A stretch of DNA of 64,000 bases, taken from the NCBI RefSeq assembly GCF_900107745.1, contig NZ_FNRO01000001.1:806001-870000 (forward strand). The letters run 5' to 3'. Both the position numbers and the translations under genes were made by a program. The notes under the pieces are model-generated. The model had not been told where the DNA came from. It was given only the letters and a program-made list of their open reading frames with translations, and searched no databases. Below, piece after piece: positions 1 through 8,254 of this stretch; position 1 is the stretch's first letter, and each line of letters begins with the position of its first letter. Source of the DNA: Variovorax sp. YR216 (GTDB taxonomy: Bacteria; Pseudomonadota; Gammaproteobacteria; Burkholderiales; Burkholderiaceae_C).

Positions 1-1582
1 AGTCGACGCGGCGGGCCTGGATTTCTTCGTCGCTCAATGCGACGTCGAGGCGTCGTGCGTCGAGGTCGATGGTGATGACGTCGCCGTCGCGTAGCAGGCC
101 GAGCGGCCCGCCGAGCGCGGCTTCGGGCGACACCTCGGCGACCACGAGACCCTTGCAGACGAGGCCCGAGAGATGACCGTCGGTGAGCAATGCCACTTCG
201 TCACCAAGCCCCGCGCCGTCGAGCGCGAACACCACGCGCGAAGCCCCGCCGCCCATCGCAGGCCCGCCGCAGGCGCCAGCGCCGCGCATCACCATCACTT
301 GCCCGGGCACGATGTCGCCCTGCTTGAGGGCGGTGATGGCGGCATCGGCAGTCCAGAAGCAGATGGCCGGCCCTGTGAAGCGCCGCACCTTGCGCTCGGC
401 GATGCCGGTCTTGATGAGACCCGACTCGGGCGCGAGATTGCCGCGCAGCAGCACGATCGCGGGCAGCGGCGCCACCGGTCGATCGATGGGACGGATCACT
501 TCCGCGTTGGCGACTTCGACGCCTCGCAGGTTGTCCGCGAGCGTGCCCCCGGTAACGGTGCGTGCGCTGGTGTCGAGCAACGGCTCGAGTTGCTTCAACA
601 ACGCGCGGCAGCCGCCGGCTGCTTCGAAGTCCTCGATCGAGTTCACGCCCACCGGTCGCACGCCGGACAGCACCGGCGTGGTCGGGCCGAGCTTTTCGAA
701 GAGACCGTAGACATCGACGCCGGTCTCCCCTTCGGTCGCCACCGCCTGAAGATGCTTGGCGGTGTTGAGCGATCCACCGACCGCGAGCACCGCACGCACC
801 GCATTCGCGAATGCGCCGGGCGTGAGGATGTCGCGCGGCTTCAGGTCGTCCCACACCATCTGCACGATGCGCGCGCCCGCGTCGCGGGCATCGGCCATCA
901 TCTTCGGGCTCAACGCCGCGACAGGTGCACTGCCGGGCAGCGCCATGCCGAGCGCCTCGCACACGATGTGCATCGAGTTGGCGGTGCCGAGGCCCGAGCA
1001 CACCCCCGGCCCGCGAATCGCCTCGCGGCTCATGCCCACGAGCTCTTCCACCGGCAGCTTGCCTGCGACCGCATGCATGGCGCCGATGAACACTTCCTCG
1101 ATGTCGACGTGATGGCCCCGGTACTCGCCGCTGGGCTGATAGCCGCAGGGCACGAGCAAGGTCGGGATGTTGAGCCGCGCCGCCGCCATGAGCTGGCCGG
1201 GCACCGTCTTGTCGCACGAGGTGAGGCACACCATGCCATCGAGCTGCGCGCCTTCGACCGCGACCTCGATGTCGTTGGTGACCAGATCGCGCGCGGCCAG
1301 CATGTAGGCGCCGCGTGCGCCCGCGCCGGTGATGAAGTCGCTTGGCGCGGCGGTGCGGATCTCGAAAGGCACCCCGCCGGCGGCGCGGATCGCGGCCTTC
1401 ACTTCGGCTGCGACCGTGTCGAGGTGGCTGAAGCAGGCCGCGAGCTCCGAGGAGCTGTTGACGATCGCGATCTTGGGCTTTTCGCAATCCTCTTCGGGAA
1501 TGCCGAGCGCACGCCAGTGGGCGTTGCGCACCGACCAGAGGTAGGAGCCACGGGGGAAGTTGCTGCGCAGGGGCCGGGTCAT
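1..1582 (-). CDS. IlvD/Edd-family dehydratase, C-terminus cut by the window edge
   Basis: The visible 527 codons encode a dihydroxy-acid/sugar-acid dehydratase of the IlvD/Edd family, iron-sulfur enzymes that dehydrate 2,3-dihydroxy acids or aldonates to 2-keto acids in the cytoplasm. Visible family motifs are SCDKTVPG and GVCSGLGTANSM, both carrying the expected cluster cysteines, and a GACGGPAMGG stretch near the C-terminus. Members are usually 570-600 residues, so about 50 residues are missing past position 1. The start ATG overlaps the stop of the AcnX small subunit by 4 nt (ATGA), so translation is probably coupled. Lying behind an AcnX hydro-lyase and an FAD oxidoreductase, it is more likely a catabolic sugar- or hydroxy-acid dehydratase than biosynthetic IlvD; the exact substrate cannot be read from the sequence. 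Confidence 0.88.
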   Translation of the reverse strand, partial: MTRPLRSNFPRGSYLWSVRNAHWRALGIPEEDCEKPKIAIVNSSSELAACFSHLDTVAAEVKAAIRAAGGVPFEIRTAAPSDFITGAGARGAYMLAARDLVTNDIEVAVEGAQLDGMVCLTSCDKTVPGQLMAAARLNIPTLLVPCGYQPSGEYRGHHVDIEEVFIGAMHAVAGKLPVEELVGMSREAIRGPGVCSGLGTANSMHIVCEALGMALPGSAPVAALSPKMMADARDAGARIVQMVWDDLKPRDILTPGAFANAVRAVLAVGGSLNTAKHLQAVATEGETGVDVYGLFEKLGPTTPVLSGVRPVGVNSIEDFEAAGGCRALLKQLEPLLDTSARTVTGGTLADNLRGVEVANAEVIRPIDRPVAPLPAIVLLRGNLAPESGLIKTGIAERKVRRFTGPAICFWTADAAITALKQGDIVPGQVMVMRGAGACGGPAMGGGASRVVFALDGAGLGDEVALLTDGHLSGLVCKGLVVAEVSPEAALGGPLGLLRDGDVITIDLDARRLDVALSDEEIQARRVD

Positions 1583-2043
1583 GTTGCATCTCCTGCATTT
1601 GCACGTTGCGATTTCTTGATGACTTCGACGATGCCGCGATCCGCGTCCACGCGCACCCAGTCACCGGTCTCGATGCTGGCGAGCGGATCACGGTCGAAGT
1701 CGGTCATCGCGGGCGAATGCGTGACGACAGCGCCAAGCGCCATCTTGGTCGTCATCTCGTTGAAGAGGAACGCCGCCGGCGCGGTCTTCATGAGCCGCGT
1801 CATGTGGAACATGGCCGACCAGCCCGACGAGCCCTTGGCGCCCGGAAACACCAGCACCTTGCCCGCGAAGCTCTGCCCGCGCAGCGAATGCCGCGTCTCG
1901 ATGACGGAGCCGGTGCGCGGGTCGATGCCGCCCCAGCCCGAGATGCGGTCGCGCGTGACCAGGGCCTCGCCTTCCGACACGCCACCCACGACCTTGCGGC
2001 CGCGAATGACGATGGTTTCTTCCGTGATGACTGCGTCGTTCAT
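1579..2043 (-). CDS. AcnX small (swivel) subunit, DUF126 family
   Basis: A 154-residue protein matching the swivelling domain of aconitase X. In two-subunit bacterial AcnX enzymes this small chain pairs with the large catalytic chain. Conserved-looking features are the GGVSEGEALVT segment near residue 20, VFPGAKGSSGWS near 68 and the RVDADRGIVEV strand near the C-terminus. The start at 2043 overlaps the stop of the large subunit by 4 nt, and its own stop overlaps the next start by 4 nt, so three genes form a tightly coupled run. Characterised bacterial AcnX proteins are cis-3-hydroxy-L-proline dehydratases and archaeal ones are mevalonate-5-phosphate dehydratases; neither assignment is supported by the neighbours here. 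Confidence 0.88.
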   Translation of the reverse strand: MNDAVITEETIVIRGRKVVGGVSEGEALVTRDRISGWGGIDPRTGSVIETRHSLRGQSFAGKVLVFPGAKGSSGWSAMFHMTRLMKTAPAAFLFNEMTTKMALGAVVTHSPAMTDFDRDPLASIETGDWVRVDADRGIVEVIKKSQRANAGDAT

Positions 2044-3335
2044 GCCTGGAACCCTTTCCAGCGGCCGGTGCAGGCCGCATCGATGCATTCGGCGGTGCTG
2101 CCGAACCAGGCCTGCACGCCGAGGATGGCGGGCAGGTAGTGGGCCTGCTTGGCCGAATCGAGCGCCACAGTCTTCGTGCCCTTGGGCACCGCGCGGCTCA
2201 TGGCGGAGCAGCTGTCCGTCATCAGGATGCCGCCCGCGTCCTCGATGATCTTCGTGTAGCCGTTGCGATCGGCCAGCGACTTGATCGCACGCGGCGTGAA
2301 GATCCACAGCTCGCAATCCGGATGGACCTTGCGACCTTCCAGAAGCTGGGCCGCCTCCCAGATCTGCTCGATGGTGTAGTGCGGGCAGCCGAGCATCACG
2401 TACTGCACATCGGCGTCCTTGCCGGTGCTGTTGATCTTCTCGAAGGTGGCGCGGCGCTCGGCCTCGCCGTAGCGCAGCACCTCGACGGGTGCGCGTCCGC
2501 CGAGCGCCTGTTCCAGCGTGATCGCCTCGGGCGTGACGCCGACGATGTGGTACATCTCCACGCCGCCCGACGACGAGGCCGCAGCACCGAAGTGCTTGAG
2601 GCGCGGCAGGTTCGGTACGCGCGCGATGCCGCGCCGGCTGTGCACCACAGGCACGCGCTCCTGCACCTGTTCGCCGATGTAGTAGCCGAGCAGGCCCCAG
2701 TCCTGCACCGACTCGACCTCGATGTCGAGCTCGACCACATGCGTGGCGCGACGGTTCTCGTCGAGGTGATACCCCCAGTAGGGAATGCGCCCGGTGAGCA
2801 TCGCGGCCCCGGTGCTCTCGCGGCCTTCGGTGTTGGTGCGCGCGCCGAGCACCGAGTTGCAATACACGACCGCCGATGATTCCATCCACGCGCAGTGCTC
2901 GCCGCGCGTCGGGATGTTGCCCACCTGGTAAGGCGTGCAGGTGTTCATGATCTGGGCGCCCAGGCTCGCGGCGTGCCGCTCGCTCTTGCCGTAGAACTGC
3001 ACGATCTCCTCGCTCACGCCCATGCGTTCGGGCTGGCCGGGGTCGAAGCCCAGTTGCAGGTGGCTGGTGAAGACCTTGAACTTCGGGATCTCGACCGTCT
3101 CCTGGCTGTCGAGGCTGAATTCGGAGAACACTGCATCCATGCCACCGCCGCGAGCCATCGCGAAGTCGCGCTGGAAGGGCGTGGTCGATGTGATGGAGGC
3201 GCAGACGTTGCGCGTCTCGACCAGCCGCTCGGCGTCCAATGCCTCGCCGTAGCGGATCAGCAGGTCCATCGCCTTCTGCACCGCCGGTCCGTCGCGGCCG
3301 TCGCGCATGGCTTTTTCTTCATCGCTCAGGTGCAT
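2040..3335 (-). CDS. AcnX catalytic subunit (aconitase X, DUF521 family)
   Basis: A 431-residue aconitase-X large subunit, a cluster-dependent hydro-lyase distantly related to aconitase. Cysteines at 133 (NTCTPYQVG), 317 (MLGCPHYT) and 376 (TDSCSAMS) lie in the conserved blocks expected to hold the iron-sulfur cluster. The full length and the separate small subunit make this the two-chain form. A GGAG sits about 9 nt before the ATG. The classic hydroxyproline context (proline racemase, pyrroline-carboxylate reductase) is absent. Instead the neighbours are an IlvD/Edd dehydratase, an FAD oxidoreductase, an IclR regulator and Bug binding proteins, suggesting another hydroxy-acid substrate. The family call is firm; the substrate is unknown. 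Confidence 0.9.
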   Translation of the reverse strand: MHLSDEEKAMRDGRDGPAVQKAMDLLIRYGEALDAERLVETRNVCASITSTTPFQRDFAMARGGGMDAVFSEFSLDSQETVEIPKFKVFTSHLQLGFDPGQPERMGVSEEIVQFYGKSERHAASLGAQIMNTCTPYQVGNIPTRGEHCAWMESSAVVYCNSVLGARTNTEGRESTGAAMLTGRIPYWGYHLDENRRATHVVELDIEVESVQDWGLLGYYIGEQVQERVPVVHSRRGIARVPNLPRLKHFGAAASSSGGVEMYHIVGVTPEAITLEQALGGRAPVEVLRYGEAERRATFEKINSTGKDADVQYVMLGCPHYTIEQIWEAAQLLEGRKVHPDCELWIFTPRAIKSLADRNGYTKIIEDAGGILMTDSCSAMSRAVPKGTKTVALDSAKQAHYLPAILGVQAWFGSTAECIDAACTGRWKGFQA

Positions 3336-3390
3336 GACCTGTGTCTCCGTTCTTCTGTGCGCAGTCGTGGGGATTCCCCCGCCGGGCGCG

Positions 3391-4233
3391 CTAGCCCGAC
3401 GAGGGCGTGGGTACGTGGCCGCCGATGTCGCGCGCGATGGTGAGCGCGATGTCGTGCAGCCGGGGTGCGAGTTCGTTGCGCAGCCGCTCTTCGGTGAAGA
3501 CGAAGGCCGCGCCGCCGCCGTTGAGCGCCATCACTTCGCCGTCCGGGCCGATGAGCGGCACGGACACCGAATTGATCTCGCGATGGAATTCGCCGAGCGA
3601 GAGGCAAAAGCCCAACCGCTTCGATTCGCCGATCGCGCGGTTCATGGCGGGTTCGATGCCGCCCCACTCCGGACCGCGCAGCAGGCGCATCGAATCGACG
3701 AGCTGGTTGCGCTGCGCTTCCGGCAGGGCCGAGAGATAAGCGCGGCCGAGCGCCGAATTGGCCAGCGGCGCACGCGAACCCACATCGAGCCGCGCCGACA
3801 GCATCGACGAGCGCGGACGGCAGGCTTCGATCAGCACCATCTCCATGCCGTCACGAACCGCCAGGTAGACCGATGCGCCCAACTCTTCCGCCATCGCCTG
3901 CATGCTCGGACGCGCGACCGCCCGCACATCGAGGCTGCCGAGGAACACCCGCGCCAGCGACACCACGCCCGGGCCGAGCATGAAGCGGTCGGCCACCGTT
4001 GCAGGCTTGAGCATGCCCATGGAGAGCAGCGTGGCGACGAGCCGGTTCACTGTCGGGCGCGGGATGCCGGTCATGCGCGCGACATCGGCATGGCCGAGCA
4101 CCGGCTGCTCTTCGCTGAAGCAGCGCAGCACCGAGATGCCGCGCTCCAGCGCGCTGACGGTGTCGGAGCGCTCGCCGCGCGCATCGGCTGCCTCGGCGGT
4201 GGACATGGAGAGGTCGTTTTTGTCAGTGGACAT
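3391..4233 (-). CDS. IclR-family transcriptional regulator
   Basis: A 280-residue regulator with an N-terminal winged helix (roughly residues 25-85, VSALERGISVLRCF onward, with the recognition-helix segment GIPRPTVNRLVATL) and a C-terminal IclR effector domain (SARLDVGSRAPLANSALGRA). The start at 4233 is preceded by AAGGG at acceptable spacing; an in-frame upstream start at 4296 would add 21 residues that look non-coding. It sits inside the leftward run, 72 nt after the FAD oxidoreductase and 55 nt before acnX, so it probably controls this locus and the divergent Bug genes. The effector is presumably the imported or first-processed carboxylate. Confidence 0.92.
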   Translation of the reverse strand: MSTDKNDLSMSTAEAADARGERSDTVSALERGISVLRCFSEEQPVLGHADVARMTGIPRPTVNRLVATLLSMGMLKPATVADRFMLGPGVVSLARVFLGSLDVRAVARPSMQAMAEELGASVYLAVRDGMEMVLIEACRPRSSMLSARLDVGSRAPLANSALGRAYLSALPEAQRNQLVDSMRLLRGPEWGGIEPAMNRAIGESKRLGFCLSLGEFHREINSVSVPLIGPDGEVMALNGGGAAFVFTEERLRNELAPRLHDIALTIARDIGGHVPTPSSG

Positions 4234-4305
4234 GATGGAACCCTTGGAAAGAGGCTCCAATGTAGAGGCTCGTGAAGTGACGCCCACCGGTCGCATAGGG
4301 TGCTT

Positions 4306-5760
4306 TCAGATGCTCGCCTCGGCCGTCGCCGCCACGGGCACGCCGTCCTGCCCAACGCCGGGACGCAGGTGGACGCCCTGGCGCAGCAGCTCGGACTGCA
4401 GTGCGCCGATATCGACGAAGCGCGGCGCGATGCCGCCACGCGACGCCAGCGCCGCTGCGGCACCCGCCGCCTGCCCGGTGATCCAGCATTGCGGGATCTC
4501 GCGCATGAAGCCGTGCGAGTTGCGGTCGCACGAGATGTGGCGCCCACAGGCCACCAGGCCGTCGAGCTGCTGGGGCACCAGCGCGCCGTAGGGAATCGAG
4601 ATGTTCGGGAACTTGGGCGATACCGCGGGCGACACGCCGATCTCATCCGCCAGCGCCACGCCGTCGGGCCACTGGCTGCGCAGCACCGCGCCCACGCCGG
4701 TGAGGCGGCGCGCATGGCGCACGCCGATCTGCGGCGCGCTCAGCATCATGTAGGCGTTCTCGAAACCCGGCGCGTGCGCGCGGAAGTAATCGAGGTGCGC
4801 CACCATCGCCCGGTGCGAGCGGACTTCCACCGCGGTGAGATCGTCCACATCGAGCGCCGAATATCCGGACTGGCGCGGCCCCATGAACAGCGCGACATCG
4901 TTGCGCCACGAGACGAAGGGCCGCTCGAATAAACCACACTGCTCGCGCCCACCCGCCATGAAGGCCGAGAAGGCTTCGGGCTGGCCGGCCTTGAATTCGA
5001 TCCAGCGGTTCATGTCCACGCCGCCGAACAGCCACGAGGTGTTCATGCAGTGGTGCACGTCGGCTTCCTCGATGTCGTTCACGTAGGCGGCGCCGGCGCG
5101 CGCGAAGAGGTCGCCGTCGCCGGTGGCGTCGACCACCACGTCGGCCATGATCGCCATGCGGCCTTCCTTGCTCTCGAACACCACCCCCTTCACCGCGCCG
5201 TCCTGCACGATCGGAATGGCAGCCCACGAGTGGTAGATGAGCTTCACGCCCCGCTCCAGCACGATCTCCTGCGACAGCAGCTTGAGGCGCTCGGGGTCGA
5301 TGGTCGGCGACCAGGTGACGATGCCGTGGTAGGCGGCAGTGCGCTGCGACCAGTGCGCGGCCTTGGCCTCGTCCTGCGAACCCCAGTCGCCGCGCGACGG
5401 GCCGGCGATGGCATCGGCCGGCAAGCGGTCGAACAGTTCCTCGGCAAAGCCGCGGATGACCAGTTGGCCTTCCCAGTCGGTCATGCGGTCGATCCAGATC
5501 ACGAGGCCGCCGGTGGAGAGGCCGCCGAGGTGGTTGTAGCGCTCGAGCAGCGCAACGTCGGCGCCAGCACGCGCGGCCGCTGCGGCGGCGGCGGTGCCCG
5601 ACGGCCCGCCGCCCACCACCAGCACGCCACAGCGGTGATAGACCGGGATCTGCTTTCCGGGCTCGGCCCAGTGGCCGTGGTCGGGCCGCTTGGCGCGGCT
5701 GTCGCGTTCGAAGATGTCCGAGGACAGGATGCGCTCATCGGTGCGGACGACAGTTTTCAT
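4306..5760 (-). CDS. FAD-dependent oxidoreductase (FAD_oxidored type)
   Basis: A flavoprotein of about 484 residues with an N-terminal dinucleotide fold (VLVVGGGPSGTAAAAAAARAG, then an acidic residue at the end of the second strand in LLERYNHLGG) and a second FAD-contact motif, VVVDATGDGDLFARAG. A conserved C-terminal segment (ACGRHISCDRNSHGFMR) is typical of the PF12831 family often found in catabolic clusters. It is the first gene of the leftward run and diverges from the Bug genes. The start at 5760 gives a compact N-terminus, but neither it nor the in-frame ATG at 5820 has a strong ribosome site, so 20 further residues are possible. It likely oxidises or reduces a hydroxy-acid intermediate. 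Confidence 0.85.
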   Translation of the reverse strand: MKTVVRTDERILSSDIFERDSRAKRPDHGHWAEPGKQIPVYHRCGVLVVGGGPSGTAAAAAAARAGADVALLERYNHLGGLSTGGLVIWIDRMTDWEGQLVIRGFAEELFDRLPADAIAGPSRGDWGSQDEAKAAHWSQRTAAYHGIVTWSPTIDPERLKLLSQEIVLERGVKLIYHSWAAIPIVQDGAVKGVVFESKEGRMAIMADVVVDATGDGDLFARAGAAYVNDIEEADVHHCMNTSWLFGGVDMNRWIEFKAGQPEAFSAFMAGGREQCGLFERPFVSWRNDVALFMGPRQSGYSALDVDDLTAVEVRSHRAMVAHLDYFRAHAPGFENAYMMLSAPQIGVRHARRLTGVGAVLRSQWPDGVALADEIGVSPAVSPKFPNISIPYGALVPQQLDGLVACGRHISCDRNSHGFMREIPQCWITGQAAGAAAALASRGGIAPRFVDIGALQSELLRQGVHLRPGVGQDGVPVAATAEASI

Positions 5761-5846
5761 GCGTTCGTTCTGGGATGTCTGATTCAATGGAACGGATGAT
5801 ATTTTGATTTCATCTTCCATTTTTCGAATTTATGAGCATTTTCTTT

Positions 5847-5860
5847 CAGGGTATTCCCTG
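5847..5860. promoter_or_regulatory. CAGGG-N4-CCCTG inverted repeat in the divergent promoter
   Basis: A 5-bp inverted repeat with a 4-nt spacer lies in the roughly 160-nt AT-rich region between the divergent oxidoreductase and Bug genes. Its position fits an operator for the nearby IclR regulator, but the arms are short and no second copy was seen, so this is only a candidate. Confidence 0.3.
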
Positions 5861-5919
5861 AATGATGATCTGTTTTATGGACACGATGATTGATATCCAT
5901 GAAAACCAAGGAGACATCC

Positions 5920-6918
5920 ATGAAGACAGGGCACGCGGGCCGCCGGGCCTTTGCCTCGGCGCTTGGCGCCGCGGCCCTCCTGGGCCTGATGCCCGCGGCT
6001 GCGATGGCGCAGGCCTTTCCAGCACCGGGCAAACCGATCCGAATCGTCGTGGGCTTCACCGCCGGCGGCGGCACCGATGCGCAGGCGCGCATCGTTGCGC
6101 AGAAGCTCGGCGAGGTGCTGGGCACCAGCGTGATCGTCGACAACAAGCCGGGCGCGAGCACCATGCTGGCGGCCAGCGAGGTCGCACGCTCCCTGCCCGA
6201 CGGCTACACGCTGCTGTACGCGCCCTCGTCCACGATGGCGCAGAACCCGCACACCTTCGCGCAGGTGCCGTATGACCCGTTCAAGGACTTCACCCCCATC
6301 TCGATGGGCGGGCGCGGGCCGCTGGTCCTGTCGATCAGCACCACGGTGCCCGCCACCAGCGTGAAGGAGCTGGTCGCCTACGTGAAGGCCCATCCGGGCC
6401 AGGTGAGCTACGCCTCGTTCGGCACCGGCACGTCCTCGCACATCTACGGCGAGGCGTTCGTCAAGAAGACCGGCATCGATGCGGTCCACATCCCGTACAA
6501 GGGCGGCTCGGACGCGGCCAAGGATCTGATCGGCGGACGCGTGCAGTACATGTTCGACTCGGCCTCGTCGGCGGTCATCACGTCGGCCACGGGCAAGGTG
6601 AAAATCCTCGCGGTGGCCGCCAGCGCGCGCATTCCGGCGATGCCCGACGTACCGACCTTCGCCGAACAGGGATTCGCCGGGCTCGACCTGCCGAGCTGGC
6701 TCGGCTTCTACGGACCGGCGCGCATGCCGGCGCCGGTGGTGGCGAAGCTCAACGCGGCGCTCACCAAGGTCCTGGCGATGCCGCAGGTGCAGGAGTTCTA
6801 CCGCAGCGGCGGCTACGAGGCCGGCGCCACCACGCCGGATGAATTCGCCAGCATCACGCGGTCCACCTACGAACGCTGGGGCACGATGGTCCAGCAAGTC
6901 GGATTGACCAAACAATGA
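5920..6918 (+). CDS. Bug-family periplasmic solute-binding protein 1 (TctC-like)
   Basis: A 332-residue tripartite-tricarboxylate-type binding protein of the Bug family. A signal peptide covers about residues 1-30 (RRAFASALGAAALLGL, cleavage near AMAQA). Mature motifs are typical: PIRIVVGFTAGGGTDAQAR, PDGYTLLYAPSS, YASFGTGTSSHIYGEAF, HIPYKGGSDAAKDL and MPDVPTFAEQG. The start at 5920 is chosen because AAGGAG lies 6 nt upstream (5908-5913); in-frame alternatives at 5890 (TTG) and 5899 lack this. It would capture a carboxylate in the periplasm. It overlaps the second Bug gene by 4 nt, and no TctA/TctB membrane genes are in the window. Confidence 0.93.
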   Translation: MKTGHAGRRAFASALGAAALLGLMPAAAMAQAFPAPGKPIRIVVGFTAGGGTDAQARIVAQKLGEVLGTSVIVDNKPGASTMLAASEVARSLPDGYTLLYAPSSTMAQNPHTFAQVPYDPFKDFTPISMGGRGPLVLSISTTVPATSVKELVAYVKAHPGQVSYASFGTGTSSHIYGEAFVKKTGIDAVHIPYKGGSDAAKDLIGGRVQYMFDSASSAVITSATGKVKILAVAASARIPAMPDVPTFAEQGFAGLDLPSWLGFYGPARMPAPVVAKLNAALTKVLAMPQVQEFYRSGGYEAGATTPDEFASITRSTYERWGTMVQQVGLTKQ

Positions 6919-7928
6919 ACACCATGCACCCACGCCCGAATCTGAACCGCCGCCGCTTCGCCACCTGGCTCGCGTCAAGCGCGGGCGCGTTGCCGTTCGC
7001 CACCTACGCCGCCGCGCCCTTCCCGGAAAAGGGCCGCACGATCCGCATCGTGCTGGGGCTCGCCGCGGGCGGCGCGTCCGATGCACAGGCGCGCTTCGTC
7101 GCCAACAAGCTCGGCGAGGTGCTGCAGACGCCGGTGATCGTCGAGAACCGGCCGGGCGCGAGCTTCATCCTCGCGACGGAGGAAGTCATCCGCTCCGCGC
7201 CCGACGGCTACACCTTCATGTACGCGCCCTCGTCCGTGGTCGCGCAGAACCCGCAGACGCTGGCGCAGGTGCGCTACGACCCGTTCAAGGACCTCACGCC
7301 CATCTCGCTCGGCGCGCGCGGCCCGCTGATCCTGACGGTGCACACGAGCGTGCCAGCGAAGACGGTGCAGGAGCTGATCGCCTACATCAGGGCCAATCCG
7401 GGGAAGATGAGCTACGCCTCCTTCGGCACCGGGACGTCCTCGCACATCTACGGCGAGGCCTTCGCGCGCCAGGCGGGGCTGGACGTGGTGCACGTGCCAT
7501 ACAAGGGCGGCAGCGATGCCGCGAAGGACTTCCTCGCAGGCCGCGTGCAGTACTACTTCGACGCGGCGCCGAATGCGATCCAGAACACCGCCACGGGCAA
7601 GGTCCGCATGCTGGCGGTCGCTGCGCCCAAGCGCAGTCCGATGCTGCCCGACGTGCCGACGATGGCCGAACAGGGCGTGAAAGGCGTGGACATGGCGAGC
7701 TGGCTCGGCTTCTACGGACCGCCACGCATGCCCGAAGCGGTGGTTGCGCGGCTCAACGCGGCGCTCGTGGAAGTACTGGCCATGCCGGCCACGCGCGACT
7801 TCTTCCGCCAGGGCGCCTACGAGGCCGAATCGTCGAGCCCGCCGGCACTGGCCGCGTTGACCCGGTCGACCTATGAGGAATGGGGCGACATCATCCGCAA
7901 GCTGGGTCTGGCCAAGCAGGCGCAGTAG
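6915..7928 (+). CDS. Bug-family periplasmic solute-binding protein 2, tandem paralogue
   Basis: A 337-residue paralogue of the preceding gene, aligning without gaps through nearly the whole mature chain and about 60 percent identical by eye. It has a twin-arginine-like signal (NRRRFATWLASSAGALPF) with cleavage near TYAAA. Shared motifs include YDPFKDLTPIS, YASFGTGTSSHIYGEAF, PYKGGSDAAKDF and WLGFYGPPRMPE. The ATGA overlap at 6915-6918 indicates co-translation. Two closely related binding proteins in one operon suggest a recent duplication, perhaps to bind two related ligands such as substrate and stereoisomer. The ligand is unknown. Confidence 0.93.
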   Translation: MNTMHPRPNLNRRRFATWLASSAGALPFATYAAAPFPEKGRTIRIVLGLAAGGASDAQARFVANKLGEVLQTPVIVENRPGASFILATEEVIRSAPDGYTFMYAPSSVVAQNPQTLAQVRYDPFKDLTPISLGARGPLILTVHTSVPAKTVQELIAYIRANPGKMSYASFGTGTSSHIYGEAFARQAGLDVVHVPYKGGSDAAKDFLAGRVQYYFDAAPNAIQNTATGKVRMLAVAAPKRSPMLPDVPTMAEQGVKGVDMASWLGFYGPPRMPEAVVARLNAALVEVLAMPATRDFFRQGAYEAESSSPPALAALTRSTYEEWGDIIRKLGLAKQAQ

Positions 7929-7938
7929 GTCGGAGCCG

Positions 7939-7966
7939 ATCAGGAGCGCGAACCAGGGCTCCTGAT
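7939..7966 (+). terminator. Stem-loop after the Bug operon
   Basis: ATCAGGAGC and GCTCCTGAT form a perfect 9-bp stem with a 10-nt loop, beginning 10 nt after the stop of the second Bug gene. No T-run follows directly, so it is a weak intrinsic terminator or an RNA-stabilising hairpin. Confidence 0.5.
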
Positions 7967-7976
7967 TCGCAACTGA

Positions 7977-8045
7977 CCGAAAAAGGGAAAAAGTCGGGAT
8001 AGAATATAAAAAATAACTATCTTTACATTTTTTTACCTTTTTCGG
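7977..8045. repeat. Long-range 16-bp inverted repeat in an AT-rich island
   Basis: The 326-nt gap between Bug 2 and the GDSL lipoprotein gene has no gene. Arms 7977-7992 and 8030-8045 match in 15 of 16 positions (CCGAAAAAGG core) and flank a 37-nt very AT-rich stretch that contains a smaller GATAG...CTATC pair. The composition contrasts sharply with the surrounding GC-rich DNA. Further on, 8152-8163 is a perfect 12-bp palindrome (TCACCCGGGTGA). These may be operator, promoter or recombination remnants; nothing decides between them. Confidence 0.55.
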
Positions 8046-8254
8046 CCTAGCGCCAGCTGTCACAAAAATCTCGGAGCAAGCCGGAAAAGGCTGCTGCTTC
8101 CCGCCCGCGCGCCGCGCCGTTGACCGGCATCCACAGCGCATTCACGGCGGTCACCCGGGTGATTCACCGAACGCGGTTGCGTCGGTGTCTTTTGTTGCGC
8201 CTGCGTCTCGTCCGTTAGCCCTTCACAAATTCTAAGAACAAACGAAAGACGAAC

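Noticed and set aside
173..2248. Long open frame on the plus strand opposite the IlvD and AcnX genes
   Set aside because: Composition is Arg/His/Ala-rich without domains; it is the antisense of GC-rich real genes whose minus-strand products match known families.
5862..6275. Plus-strand frame opening MMICFMDTMIDIHENQ before Bug 1
   Set aside because: It runs out of frame into the Bug coding sequence and becomes low-complexity; the AAGGAG site serves the Bug ATG at 5920.
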